Position numbers and translations under genes: made by a program. Shown here in pieces: positions 9,123-17,314 of a DNA stretch of 39,175 nucleotides. The stretch spans positions 1 to 39,175 of the forward strand of contig JAHFLT010000013.1 in the NCBI GenBank assembly GCA_023264635.1. The letters are read 5' to 3'. Source of the stretch: Candidatus Woesearchaeota archaeon (GTDB taxonomy: Archaea; Nanobdellota; Nanobdellia; Woesearchaeales; JAGVYF01). A model generated the notes under the pieces. It was not told the DNA's origin. It did not search any database and was given only the letters and a program-made list of their open reading frames with translations. Numbering within the stretch: the stretch's first letter is position 1; the number at the start of each line of letters is the position of its first letter.

Positions 9123-9181
9123 GTTACCTCTGAATGATATTACCAGTTTTTAAAACTTTTTCCTCTTTTTCATAAAAACGC

Positions 9182-9189
9182 TTATATAT
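9182..9189 (+). promoter_or_regulatory. TATA box for the Cys-rich membrane protein gene
   Basis: TTATATAT about 27 nt before ATG 9212, the spacing expected for a leaderless transcript. This supports ATG 9212 rather than the TTG at 9203. Confidence 0.6.
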
Positions 9190-9211
9190 CTTTCCTACAT
9201 GTTTGTATAAA

Positions 9212-9847
9212 ATGGACATCCGTCGTATTATCATTATCTTTGTTGTTGCCATTCTGTATGCTATCTTCTCGCAATTGGAGATAGACTATTTGCAGGATTC
9301 TCCACGATGCGAAAAGTATTGCCCACCTGATGAATTTGGAGGACCTATGTGCATTGAATCCGAGGAATACGAGCCATACTATGCACCGCAACCTATGCAT
9401 GCAAAATTCATTGAGCGCAGGCCTGGTGTGCAGGAACTAACATGCCCTCAAGGGGAGAAGACACCCGGAGATGAGGAACGGATATCATGCATGAAAGAGC
9501 ACGGCCAGATGAAATATAAGTATGATCAATACGGCTGCATTGAGAAATACAAATGCGACTATTGCTCAAAACCGTACATGCAAGACAAAAAGTGGTATAA
9601 CTTCACCATCTTCTGGCTTTCTGCAGTCTTTGCCATTATTGCTATTGTCATTGGAATCATGTTGCCGATAAAGAATCCGGTCAACGAATGGATAGGGTTT
9701 GGACTTATGCTTGGCGGGCTGATTACTCTTTTTGTTGGCACGGGAAGAACACTTGGAGAACTAGCAAAGGCATGGAGACCTATTATCATTCTAGCGGAAT
9801 TGGTTCTTGTCATCTACCTGTCGTACAAGAAGATTAAGGTGAAATGA
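9212..9847 (+). CDS. Cys-rich membrane protein, unknown
   Basis: A 211-residue protein with an N-terminal membrane helix (about 5-20), an exported segment holding about nine cysteines (including CEKYCP, a lone C in MCIE, CPQGEK, SCMKEH, GCIEKYKCDYC), and three further membrane helices in the C-terminal half. The paired cysteines suggest a disulfide-stabilised or metal-binding external domain. Start chosen at ATG 9212 from the TATA spacing. It stands alone between divergent and downstream genes. No family recognised; the envelope redox operon elsewhere in the window (20626-24619) could supply its disulfides (inference). Confidence 0.7.
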   Translation: MDIRRIIIIFVVAILYAIFSQLEIDYLQDSPRCEKYCPPDEFGGPMCIESEEYEPYYAPQPMHAKFIERRPGVQELTCPQGEKTPGDEERISCMKEHGQMKYKYDQYGCIEKYKCDYCSKPYMQDKKWYNFTIFWLSAVFAIIAIVIGIMLPIKNPVNEWIGFGLMLGGLITLFVGTGRTLGELAKAWRPIIILAELVLVIYLSYKKIKVK

Positions 9848-9904
9848 CCACATTTGTGCTACAGTCTAAATACATTTCTGCTAAGATTATCCAAAAAAAG
9901 AAAA

Positions 9905-9914
9905 CTTTTTAATG
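9905..9914 (+). promoter_or_regulatory. TATA box for the thymidine kinase gene
   Basis: CTTTTTAATG, centred 28 nt before ATG 9938; supports the internal Met as the true start of a leaderless transcript. Confidence 0.45.
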
Positions 9915-9937
9915 AACAAGATGTTCCATTTTTTCCG

Positions 9938-10561
9938 ATGAAAAAAGAAGGGAGGATTGAGATCATTATCGGCACAATGTTTAGTGGCAAGAGCACAGAG
10001 CTCATCCGCCGCTTGAATCGGTATGAGATATCTGGCCTCTCAACAGTACTATACAAACCAGCGATAGATACAAGATACTGTGAAAAAGCAGTAGCTTCTC
10101 ATGACAAGCTTATGCGGCAGGCCATTCCTGTCAATACCATTGAAGATATCAGAAAAACATTGCTGCCTGAAACACAGGTGATTGGTTTTGATGAAGCGCA
10201 ATTTTTGCCAAGCTATTTTGTTTCCTTCTGCCATGAACAAGCACAGCAAGGAAAGATCATCATTGCCGGGTTCCTGCTAAAGAATTTCCGTGATGAGGCA
10301 TTTCCCTTCATTAATGGCACGCGCACAGTCATGGATTTGGTAGCTATTGCTGATACTATAACGTCCATGACGGCTATCTGTACGTATAAAGACAGGAGCG
10401 GCCCATGCGGCAGAGATGCCTCGCGAGTGCAGAGATTGCAGGACGGGAAGTCAGTACCTTATGAGTCACCCATTGTTCTTGTCGGCGGAAAAGAATCATA
10501 TGAACCTCGGTGCAGGACTCATTTTGTCCACTATGCAGGAAATAAACATCTTGGAGAATAA
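9938..10561 (+). CDS. tdk: Thymidine kinase (TK1 type)
   Basis: Phosphorylates thymidine with ATP for the dTMP salvage pathway; cytoplasmic. The P-loop is GTMFSGKST near the N-terminus, the Mg-binding strand is VIGFDEAQF, the later part has FRDEAFPFINGT, and the C-terminal thymidine-binding segment is VLVGGKESYEPRCRTHF. Length (207 residues from ATG 9938) fits the family. Odd point: the usual CxxC half of the structural zinc site is replaced by CTYKDRSGPC, so two ligands may be spaced by eight residues or the site is altered. An upstream in-frame ATG at 9854 would add 28 unlikely residues; the TATA spacing supports 9938. Confidence 0.92.
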   Translation: MKKEGRIEIIIGTMFSGKSTELIRRLNRYEISGLSTVLYKPAIDTRYCEKAVASHDKLMRQAIPVNTIEDIRKTLLPETQVIGFDEAQFLPSYFVSFCHEQAQQGKIIIAGFLLKNFRDEAFPFINGTRTVMDLVAIADTITSMTAICTYKDRSGPCGRDASRVQRLQDGKSVPYESPIVLVGGKESYEPRCRTHFVHYAGNKHLGE

Positions 10562-10578
10562 TCAGGGTATGCGAAAGA

Positions 10579-12096
10579 TTACTCCCACTCAATCGTAGCA
10601 GGCGGCTTTGACGTGATATCATAGACTACTCTGTTCACGCCAGAAATTTCGTTTGTGATGCGATTGCTGATTTTCTCCAGTGTCTCATACGGTATCTTCA
10701 TCCAATCTGCAGTCATTCCATCAATGCTGTCAACTGCGCGGACAGCTACTACATGCTCATAACTGTGCTGGTCACCTTTGACACCAACTGTCTTTATCGG
10801 CAGCAGCACTGCAAATGCTTGCCAATAAGGAACAGATGCTTTATCCAATTCAAAGACAACTAGTTCGTCGATGTTCTGCAGGAGCTTTACTTTTTCCTCT
10901 GTTACCTCTCCAATAATGCGAACAGCCAAGCCTGGACCGGGAAATGGCTGGCGTGCGAGAATATGCTTAGGCAACCCAAGCAGCTCACCAAGTGTCCGTA
11001 CTTCGTCTTTGAACAGTTCCTTGTTTGGTTCGACAAGATGTCTACTCTCACGCCATGCCTTGATTCTGGGTGTATCAACATTATGATGGGATTTTATTTT
11101 GTCTGCTCCTCCTTTTCCAGATTCGATAAGGTCTGTATACAATGTCCCTTGACACAAATAAGAGTTTGATGGATCTAATCCTAAATAGACCATCCTCTGT
11201 TCCATAACATCCACAAAAAGATCACCAATGAGCTTTCTTTTCTCTTCGGGATTATAAATGCCCTTTAGTTTCTCCAGAAAATGAGAGGAAGCGTCAATAA
11301 AATTAACTGATATGCCAACACCTTGCAGAGCATCCATCACTCCTTTGGACTCATTCTTCCGCAACAACCCATTGTCAATATGAAGCGCAAATATCTTTTT
11401 TTGAGGAATAGCTTTTGCACACAACGCAAGCGCAACTGTTGAATCCACTCCCCCAGAGACAAGAGCTAATACGTTAGATGCGCCAACTGTTTTTTGTATC
11501 TCTGCACACATCTGTTGGAAATAATCTTGCAACGACCAATTGCTTTGACATTTGCATAGCCCAAGAAAAAATGAGAGCATCTGCTGTCCTTTCTCTGTGT
11601 GAGTTACCTCTGGATGAAATTGGAGACCATAGATTGGACGTATTGGATGCTGTATACCGGCTACAACACCATCTGTGCTCTTTGCAATGGAAAAAAATTC
11701 ACCGAGAGCAGTTGCGCAATCCCCGTGACTCATCCAGACAGTGAGTTCTTTTTCAGGGAAGAGTGGATGATCGCTGATGATGCGTTGTTTGCCATATTCT
11801 TTTTTTCCTGGTTTGACCATTCCGCCAAAATATTGTACCAGCAGCTGTAATCCATAACAAATCCCAAGGATGGGAACGTCATGTGCAAGAATTTTGTTGT
11901 CCAGTGTTGGTGCATTGATATCATAAACGCTTGCCGGGCCTCCTGAAAGAATAACTCCTTTCACTGTCTCATCAAGAGAGATGCGTGACCATGGTTGGAT
12001 TTCAGAATATACCCCAAGCTCCCTTATCCTACGGGCAACCAGCTGCGTATATTGACTGCCGTAATCAATAATGACAATACGCTCAGGAGATGTCAT
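10579..12096 (-). CDS. guaA: GMP synthase, glutamine-hydrolysing, single chain
   Basis: Converts XMP to GMP using glutamine and ATP. It has an N-terminal class I glutamine amidotransferase (VIIDYGSQYTQLVARR; nucleophile Cys in GICYGLQLL; FHPEVTHTEKG) and a C-terminal ATP pyrophosphatase with the PP-loop VSGGVDSTVAL, ending in the dimerisation domain (TSKPPATIEWE). About 505 residues from ATG 12096, preferred because GGGGGTG lies just upstream; in-frame ATGs further up give an unlikely extension. The start overlaps guaB by 14 nt, so the two purine genes are coupled. Many euryarchaea split this enzyme into two proteins; here it is fused, as in bacteria. Confidence 0.96.
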   Translation of the reverse strand: MTSPERIVIIDYGSQYTQLVARRIRELGVYSEIQPWSRISLDETVKGVILSGGPASVYDINAPTLDNKILAHDVPILGICYGLQLLVQYFGGMVKPGKKEYGKQRIISDHPLFPEKELTVWMSHGDCATALGEFFSIAKSTDGVVAGIQHPIRPIYGLQFHPEVTHTEKGQQMLSFFLGLCKCQSNWSLQDYFQQMCAEIQKTVGASNVLALVSGGVDSTVALALCAKAIPQKKIFALHIDNGLLRKNESKGVMDALQGVGISVNFIDASSHFLEKLKGIYNPEEKRKLIGDLFVDVMEQRMVYLGLDPSNSYLCQGTLYTDLIESGKGGADKIKSHHNVDTPRIKAWRESRHLVEPNKELFKDEVRTLGELLGLPKHILARQPFPGPGLAVRIIGEVTEEKVKLLQNIDELVVFELDKASVPYWQAFAVLLPIKTVGVKGDQHSYEHVVAVRAVDSIDGMTADWMKIPYETLEKISNRITNEISGVNRVVYDITSKPPATIEWE

Positions 12097-13576
12097 GAAC
12101 ACCCCCCTCATGCTTTGCCCCTTCGGAACGTCGTTCAATTCGTATTGCTCCAGAAGAGACCAAACAGTGCAAATCAATAATGGCCTTGGCTCCCAGTTTC
12201 TGCATGCCTTGTTTTACTCCTGCTGCCAGTATCGGAACCCAGGAATGAATGCTTCCTCGTGACACCACTTTGCCAGGCACGCCTTCTGGAACGCGAAAAC
12301 GCTCTTTCTCAATTGAGTATCTCTTTGACCCGCCAAGAGCTAGTGCCTCTGGAGAAGCCATACCACGATATTTCTTGAATTTTACGCCGCCTTCGTACAT
12401 GACCTCTCCCGGTGCTTCATCAGTGCATGCAAACAGTGAACCCATCATCACGCAGCTTGCACCCAATCCAAGTGCTTTTGTTATATGACTTATCTGACTT
12501 ATACCGCCATCTGCAATAACCGGAACTCCATATTTTTTTGCAACAGCCGCGCACTCATACACTGCGGAAGCCTGGCCCCTGCCAGCACCGCAGACTTCTT
12601 GCGTTGTACAAATTGAGCCAATGCCCATGCCAATGCGAATAGCATCTGCACCTGCCGTGATTAACGCCCTTGTCGCTTCTCCGGTTACCACATTACCAGC
12701 AATGACTTGAATGTCTGGATGATTCTGTTTCATGTCTTTGATGAGCTGCACTTCGTATGAAGAATAACCTTGCGATGTATCAAAGATGATGACATCAACA
12801 CCTGCTGCCACCAGTTTAGCAATTCTATCATATGCACTTGGTTGCGTCTCCACAGCAGCACCCACCAGCAGCTGCCGTTTGGCATCCAGGGATGCACAAG
12901 GGTAAGCTTCACTTTTTTCTACATCTGTACGTGTCACGAGATACTCCAAGCACCCTTTGTCATCAACAACAGGCAGAGCTATGCCCCTTTTATCTAGGAG
13001 AATAAGATTTGCCTTCTGGAGTAAGAGTTCTCCATTCTCTGTAATATCCCCATGCCTTGCAACAGGAATGTCTTCTATTGGCCGCATTCTTTCCTGTACC
13101 TTCTTCCCTTTGTGCAGACCGTATTGGAGGGAATAATCGAACTTTGTCAGCAGACTAATCAACAAACCATGCGGAGATCCGTCTTCAGTGATGGGAATGG
13201 TTGTATACCCATATTTCCGGTTCAGTTCTACTGCATCCTCTATCGTATGATGCGGTGACAACGTATATGGTTCTGCAATGAAACCATTTTTGTATCTTTT
13301 TACCTTCGCGATTTCTTCTGCTTGACGCTCTGGTGACATGTTGTAGTGAATAATCCCTAGTCCCCCTTCAAGGGCTAGCGCTATGGCAAGACCGCTCTCA
13401 GTAACAGTATCCATCGGAGAACTTATAAAAGGAAGAGAGAGCGAAAGAGAAGTAGTCACTTTGGTTACCAGAGAAACATCTGCTACTCCGAAATCAACAT
13501 AGTTTGGCAAGAAGATTATATCATCATACGCCAGACTGTAGCCATTGAATAAGGAAAAGAATACAGCTGCATCCAT
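12083..13576 (-). CDS. guaB: IMP dehydrogenase
   Basis: Oxidises IMP to XMP with NAD, the step before GuaA. 497 residues: catalytic TIM barrel with two CBS domains inserted (about 95-215). Visible motifs are the active-site loop GIGSICTTQEVCGAGRG with the catalytic Cys, the phosphate loop VIADGGI followed by GASCVMMGSLFA, and the flap region KYRGMASPEA. ATG 13576 follows an AAGGTGGTG ribosome site. A TATA-like TTTAAA lies about 40 nt upstream. It forms a two-gene GMP operon with guaA. Confidence 0.96.
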   Translation of the reverse strand: MDAAVFFSLFNGYSLAYDDIIFLPNYVDFGVADVSLVTKVTTSLSLSLPFISSPMDTVTESGLAIALALEGGLGIIHYNMSPERQAEEIAKVKRYKNGFIAEPYTLSPHHTIEDAVELNRKYGYTTIPITEDGSPHGLLISLLTKFDYSLQYGLHKGKKVQERMRPIEDIPVARHGDITENGELLLQKANLILLDKRGIALPVVDDKGCLEYLVTRTDVEKSEAYPCASLDAKRQLLVGAAVETQPSAYDRIAKLVAAGVDVIIFDTSQGYSSYEVQLIKDMKQNHPDIQVIAGNVVTGEATRALITAGADAIRIGMGIGSICTTQEVCGAGRGQASAVYECAAVAKKYGVPVIADGGISQISHITKALGLGASCVMMGSLFACTDEAPGEVMYEGGVKFKKYRGMASPEALALGGSKRYSIEKERFRVPEGVPGKVVSRGSIHSWVPILAAGVKQGMQKLGAKAIIDLHCLVSSGAIRIERRSEGAKHEGGVHDIS

Positions 13577-13645
13577 TGCACCACCTTTTTCATTTTCTAT
13601 GCATGAACTGCTTTAAATCATTTATTGCAGTGAAAGCTATAAGTC

Positions 13646-13671
13646 AAAAGAATCTCGGAAAAGAATCTCGG
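13646..13671. repeat. Exact 13-bp tandem duplication
   Basis: AAAAGAATCTCGG occurs twice directly in tandem in the guaB / histidine-phosphatase intergenic region. Probably a replication slip; no function visible. Confidence 0.7.
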
Positions 13672-13779
13672 TGCACAAGATAAAAAGAAGTTATGGGTGA
13701 AACACGAAGCCTGCCACAAAGCATTAGGGATTGAATTCTGCCGAAAGAGTTAAAAAACCTCTGCATAGTACTTCCTGCT

Positions 13780-14466
13780 ATGCTCCACAAAGGGTTTGAA
13801 TGCTCATTTTACTTCATCAGACATGCTGAATCTGAGCGCAATCTTGAGTCGCATCTTGTAGGTGGCAGATGCCCAACGGTTCCTCTCTCGCAGAGAGGGA
13901 TGCTGCAGGCTGCAGCGCTGGGAGAAAGATTACGGGATGAGAAGATACCTATTGACTTCGCATATACATCACCCACCATGCGGGCGTATGACACAGCTGC
14001 CATAGCGCTTACCACAATACATTATCCACTCGATGCCATTGTACAAGTAGAAGCACTCAATGAGATCAATCAGGGTGATTGGGAAGCAGAACGCAGAGAT
14101 AATGTTTACCACCGTAATAATCTGCTGTATATCATGAGAAAAGGCCCTACTTTTGCACCACCCAACGGGGAATCGCAAGAGAGAGTAGAGCAGCGCATAA
14201 CCAATTGGGTACACGACACTTTTATTTACAACAGAGAGTTTGTCAGAAGCCACAACAAGGCAAGTATAGCAATATTCTCCCACGCCATCACATTGAAGGC
14301 ATTGTTCCACTCTATCATGGGATTTGACAGGAGATTTATTTATCTGATGCATTGCGATAATGCGTCTATTTCTGAATTTACGTACAATGAAAGAGGCTGG
14401 CAACCAAAGCGTATAAATGATGTAGCGCATGTGAACAAAGTTGGTTATTTGTCACAGAAATTTTAA
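13780..14466 (+). CDS. Histidine phosphatase / phosphoglycerate mutase-like protein
   Basis: A 228-residue member of the histidine phosphatase superfamily. The phospho-acceptor motif is FIRHAESERN (residues 13-22), the substrate-binding loop is PLSQRGMLQA, the second motif region reads INQGDWE, and the second catalytic His sits in IFSHAITLKALF. It could be a phosphoglycerate mutase-like enzyme or a nonspecific or nucleotide phosphatase; substrate cannot be told from sequence. An AT-rich GTTAAAAAAC about 30 nt before the ATG could be its TATA box. Confidence 0.85.
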   Translation: MLHKGFECSFYFIRHAESERNLESHLVGGRCPTVPLSQRGMLQAAALGERLRDEKIPIDFAYTSPTMRAYDTAAIALTTIHYPLDAIVQVEALNEINQGDWEAERRDNVYHRNNLLYIMRKGPTFAPPNGESQERVEQRITNWVHDTFIYNREFVRSHNKASIAIFSHAITLKALFHSIMGFDRRFIYLMHCDNASISEFTYNERGWQPKRINDVAHVNKVGYLSQKF

Positions 14467-14483
14467 TGGGCGTCATTGACAAG

Positions 14484-14496
14484 GGCTCTGTAGAAA
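14484..14496 (+). repeat. Solo copy of an insertion-element end
   Basis: GGCTCTGTAGAAA, identical to the first 13 bases of the 265-bp element at 27932-28196. No partner end is found nearby, so this looks like a relic left by rearrangement at the border of the scarred island. Confidence 0.5.
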
Positions 14497-14675
14497 ATCT
14501 CCATAAGCCTAAATTGTAGGCTATGAGCCTATAAAAGAGCTCAGCATTGAGCATTGGCATCTTTCTTGATGTAAGAGAGTTCCCGAAAAGTCTTTTAAGT
14601 GCTGAAAGTGAAATAATGGGTGCGACCCCTTATAATCCCCTTTCGCCTTCGCTCCTCGGCAAGCCCTCCTACATC

Positions 14676-15368
14676 GGAATTGCCGCATTATTAGGAAAAG
14701 GCATAAAAATCAAAAATTCATTCATCAAAAAAGATAGTTTGTTTATGTTTTTGATAGCTCTAGTTCCTATTGCATTAATGATCTTTGACCAGACGTTATC
14801 TAGAATCGATGAAGTTATCCTAGTCTCTATTTTCATAATTTATATGTTGTATTTGGTTAAATAAAGAAAAGAATTAAAGGAACAATTTATAGAAAATAAT
14901 AACAAACATATTACACTAGATATCCTCTTATTTATACTCTGTCTAGGCGTTCTGCTTTTAAGTGCATATTTTGTTGTAAAATATGCCACGCAATTAGCTA
15001 TTGAACTATTATTGCCGACCATAGTAATAGGATTATTTTTAGTTGCAATAGGAACTTCTTTGCCAGAGTTAGTATTTGAAACAAGAGCAGTTCTAGCAAA
15101 GAAAGGAGATTTAGCAGTTGGTGATACAATGGGAAGCGTTGTTTGTAATTCTACTCTTGTTTTAGGAGTAACAGCAATATTTTTTCCCATAACAAACAGT
15201 TTTTTGATATTTCTCACCAGTGCAATTTTTATGGCAATTGTTACATTCTTGTTTATGATATTTATAAGAAGTAAAAAAGGATTGGCAGTAATAGCGTCTA
15301 TTACACTAATAATGATGTATATTCTATTTATTTTGTTTGAATTTCACTTTAAAAAAAAGATATTCTAG
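14676..15368 (+). pseudogene. Broken CaCA-family cation/Ca2+ antiporter, C-terminal half
   Basis: One frame encodes the second half of a sodium/calcium-exchanger-like protein. The alpha-2 repeat is clear: GLFLVAIGTSLPELVFETRA followed by GDLAVGDTMGSVVCNSTLVLG, with hydrophobic membrane helices before and after. A TAA at 14862-14864 interrupts this frame and the N-terminal half with the alpha-1 repeat is absent; upstream sequence (14547-14670) is unrelated and low in coding character. Recognisable homology begins about GIAALLGKGIKIKN. The stretch is AT-richer than its neighbours, suggesting transfer and decay. A functional short protein from Met 15012 is unlikely. Confidence 0.8.
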
Positions 15369-15637
15369 AAAGCCCGCCGTCTAATTCTCAAATCGAAGAT
15401 TTGACTATCTTTTAGCCCGCCAGCTTATTGAAACTAACGTATGCGATTAAGAGAAGTCCGAAGCCCTCAAAAAAATTTCCCTCGTGAAACAGAGCTGGAA
15501 TTTTTTTCAGAGATGACGAGGATTTGGGAAAATTCCTGCAAGGGATTTTCTCTTAATCGCTGTTAAATCCCCCGAATGGAACGAAGTGGAGTGAGAGTGC
15601 AACGTGGTCGACTGAGCAAAGCGAAGGAGAAGTCATG
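15369..15637. other. Hairpin-rich noncoding stretch
   Basis: No gene seen. It holds a short perfect hairpin TCAAATC-GAA-GATTTGA (about 15389-15405), a 13-bp inverted repeat GCGATTAAGAGAA (15443-15455) / TTCTCTTAATCGC (15548-15560) enclosing further complementary tracts (AAAAAAATTTCC with GGAATTTTTTT), and a CG-rich tail with AAGCGAAGGAG. It may be a decayed non-autonomous mobile element or a structured RNA. Confidence 0.5.
15443..15560. repeat. 13-bp inverted repeat with nested hairpins
   Basis: Arms GCGATTAAGAGAA at 15443-15455 and TTCTCTTAATCGC at 15548-15560 match perfectly. Inside lie the complementary pairs CCCTCGT / ACGAGG and A7TTTCC / GGAAT7. The whole could fold into one long branched stem. 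Confidence 0.6.
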
Positions 15638-16241
15638 AGAGCACTTCTACAAATGTTTTTTAAAGTATAGCATATATCCAAATAGAATGGTAGAAACAAG
15701 AGTAATCGGGGTATACCATAACATTCAACACCCAGACTATAAGAAAGTAATGGACTATTTCAGGGCAAAGATACAGCCTGAAGAAAGAGTAACTGTAGAG
15801 AGTCCTTGGGACTTAGATAAAATTTTGTTTGAAGGAAAGAATCATCATGCTCCACAATATAGATTTCTTCATAATCTCTGCATTCTTTTAAATGAAGTAG
15901 GAGCCCAAGCCATACCTGTTGAAGACATGAGAATATACAGAATACGTGCAAGATTACGAACTTGGTATATGTTTGATGGAACGGAAGATTTGGAAAAAGA
16001 TTGGAAATATCAAAAAACGTCAGTCATTGCCAGTATACGACTACTAGAACTTGCACAAGAAGAGGGGAGTAGTACTCTGATATGCGGTATACTCCATGCG
16101 TATGATTTACAAAAAATAGGACATCCAAATGTAGTGATGTTGTCTGAGATACCTCTTGAGGTAAGAGAAAAAGAAGATACTTGGATTGAAAAATATGGTA
16201 AATCCTTGCTATAATTTTGTTGGTTTATGTAGAAGTGCTCT
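15638..16241. mobile_element. Candidate element: gene bounded by 14-bp inverted repeats
   Basis: AGAGCACTTCTACA (15638-15651) and TGTAGAAGTGCTCT (16228-16241) are perfect inverted repeats; the similarity extends imperfectly inward (TATAGCA on both sides). They enclose exactly one gene (15687-16214). No target duplication is visible and no transposase is encoded, so this could be a passenger cassette mobilised in trans or a chance arrangement left by a larger element. Confidence 0.4.
15687..16214 (+). CDS. Unknown 175-residue cytoplasmic protein in an inverted-repeat cassette
   Basis: Starts MVETRVIGVYHNIQHPDYKK and has an alpha/beta pattern: a beta strand ending in YHN, a central helix with HNLCILLNEVGAQAIPVED, and a final strand-loop LICGILHAYDLQ. 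Such a layout could be a Rossmann-like or TraB-like fold, but I cannot assign a family. A TATA-like TTTTTTAAAG lies 25-30 nt before the ATG, fitting a leaderless transcript. It is AT-rich and lies between 14-bp inverted repeats beside a transposase relic, so it is likely foreign cargo. Confidence 0.65.
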   Translation: MVETRVIGVYHNIQHPDYKKVMDYFRAKIQPEERVTVESPWDLDKILFEGKNHHAPQYRFLHNLCILLNEVGAQAIPVEDMRIYRIRARLRTWYMFDGTEDLEKDWKYQKTSVIASIRLLELAQEEGSSTLICGILHAYDLQKIGHPNVVMLSEIPLEVREKEDTWIEKYGKSLL

Positions 16242-16256
16242 GGTGATTGGATTTAA

Positions 16257-16316
16257 CAAGGTATCGGATACCTAACACCCATCGAAAAGTGGAATAAGCT
16301 AAAGTGTGCAAATGAT
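16257..16316 (+). pseudogene. Relic of a transposase C-terminus
   Basis: The frame reads QGIGYLTPIEKWNKLKCAND, which matches the end of many rve/DDE transposases (the usual RPHQGIGxLTPxEK ending of IS3/IS481-like enzymes). A stop codon lies immediately before it and no upstream catalytic domain remains. It continues in frame into the next gene without a stop but lacks a start, so it is a scar rather than part of that gene. Confidence 0.55.
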
Positions 16317-16376
16317 GCGGTTTATGTCACAGAGAATGCGGGAAAGCTATTTAAAGATAATAACCCTAAAAAAATA

Positions 16377-16970
16377 ATGCCTGAGAAACCACCGGAACCT
16401 TTCCAGATATTCAAAACGTCAATAAAGTTTAAGGAAGTTTTTGACTTACAGGGATTATACACTCTTATGCATGCATTGCTGACTGAACGTGGCTGGGTTG
16501 ATCCAGACGCCAACAGCCCAGATATGCATGAAGTCTCCTATCTTGAGAAAGTCTCCTCTACGGGAGCAAAAACGCATATGATAGTTTGGCAATTCCATAA
16601 AATGCCTGAAAAAAGCAAGTTTTTCAAATGGTTGCTGAAAATAAATATCAATACCTCAGACATAATGACTGTAGAAGTAATGTCCCAAGGAAGGAAAGTG
16701 AAAGCTAACAAAGGTGGCGTTGATATAACCATCGATGCCAAAATGCAGATAGATTATATGGCGGTATGGGCAAATCACCCTTTCCTGGCATTATTCAAAC
16801 AGTGGTTTGAGAAGAAAATATACAAAGCGGAGATAAATCGCATGAAAGGGGATCTGTTCAATGAGATGACTGAGTTTCAGGCACGCATTAAGCAGTATCT
16901 TGAGCTAAAGCAGTTCCTGCCAGCAATCGATATACGAGGATTTGTGCCTCCGGGTGTCTACCGTGGATGA
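16377..16970 (+). CDS. Unknown 197-residue protein
   Basis: A cytoplasmic alpha/beta protein beginning MPEKPPEPFQIFKTSIKFKE. It has an antiparallel strand pattern in the middle (THMIVWQFHK, ININTSDIMTVEVM, GGVDITIDAKMQIDY) and amphipathic helices after residue 140, ending in LPAIDIRGFVPPGVYRG. This fold pattern suggests a lipid- or membrane-associated domain, but no family is recognised. A TATA-like CTATTTAAAG about 30 nt before ATG 16377 supports the start. It overlaps the next start by 8 nt. Confidence 0.7.
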   Translation: MPEKPPEPFQIFKTSIKFKEVFDLQGLYTLMHALLTERGWVDPDANSPDMHEVSYLEKVSSTGAKTHMIVWQFHKMPEKSKFFKWLLKININTSDIMTVEVMSQGRKVKANKGGVDITIDAKMQIDYMAVWANHPFLALFKQWFEKKIYKAEINRMKGDLFNEMTEFQARIKQYLELKQFLPAIDIRGFVPPGVYRG

Positions 16971-17202
16971 AGGAAAAAAAAAAGATCATGGGGATTTCTA
17001 CAAGGCAATGGCAATGATGTCTAGTTTGTCTTTGCGTATCGCAATGACAGGGATATTAATTGCAGGCAGTATTTACTATTTGGTTACAGCTTGCACGCCA
17101 CAAAAGAAAAGTGAGGTGGAGAGAACGGTGGAGCAATCGCAAGATAGTACCTATTCTTCTTTTTCCCACAGCCAGTATATCACCTTAGAAAAGCTTATAT
17201 AG
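16963..17202 (+). CDS. Small lipoprotein or single-pass membrane protein
   Basis: A GTG at 16963, overlapping the stop of the previous gene, opens a frame of 79 residues. A hydrophobic segment is followed by LVTAC, which fits a lipobox with a lipidatable Cys, then a polar Ser/Gln-rich tail. The N-terminus before the hydrophobic segment is rather long; an internal Met (17005-17020) would give a typical lipoprotein signal. The presence of an Lgt gene at 20626 makes lipoprotein processing plausible (inference). Family unknown. Confidence 0.5.
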   Translation: MDEGKKKDHGDFYKAMAMMSSLSLRIAMTGILIAGSIYYLVTACTPQKKSEVERTVEQSQDSTYSSFSHSQYITLEKLI

Positions 17203-17314
17203 GCAACCTCATTACCTATATTTCAACATATATCTTGCATAAATACAAATTAAGCAAATACAGATAGAAAAAAGATAGAAAATTTAATAAAACAAATACG
17301 GATTAATGGGGGGG

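Noticed and set aside
15443-15560. Inverted repeat as tRNA or attachment site
   Set aside because: No acceptor, anticodon or T-loop pattern; no duplicated att core found.
16257-16376. In-frame upstream extension of the 16377 gene
   Set aside because: The stretch has no start codon, follows a stop directly and reads as a transposase end; a TATA box lies about 30 nt before ATG 16377.
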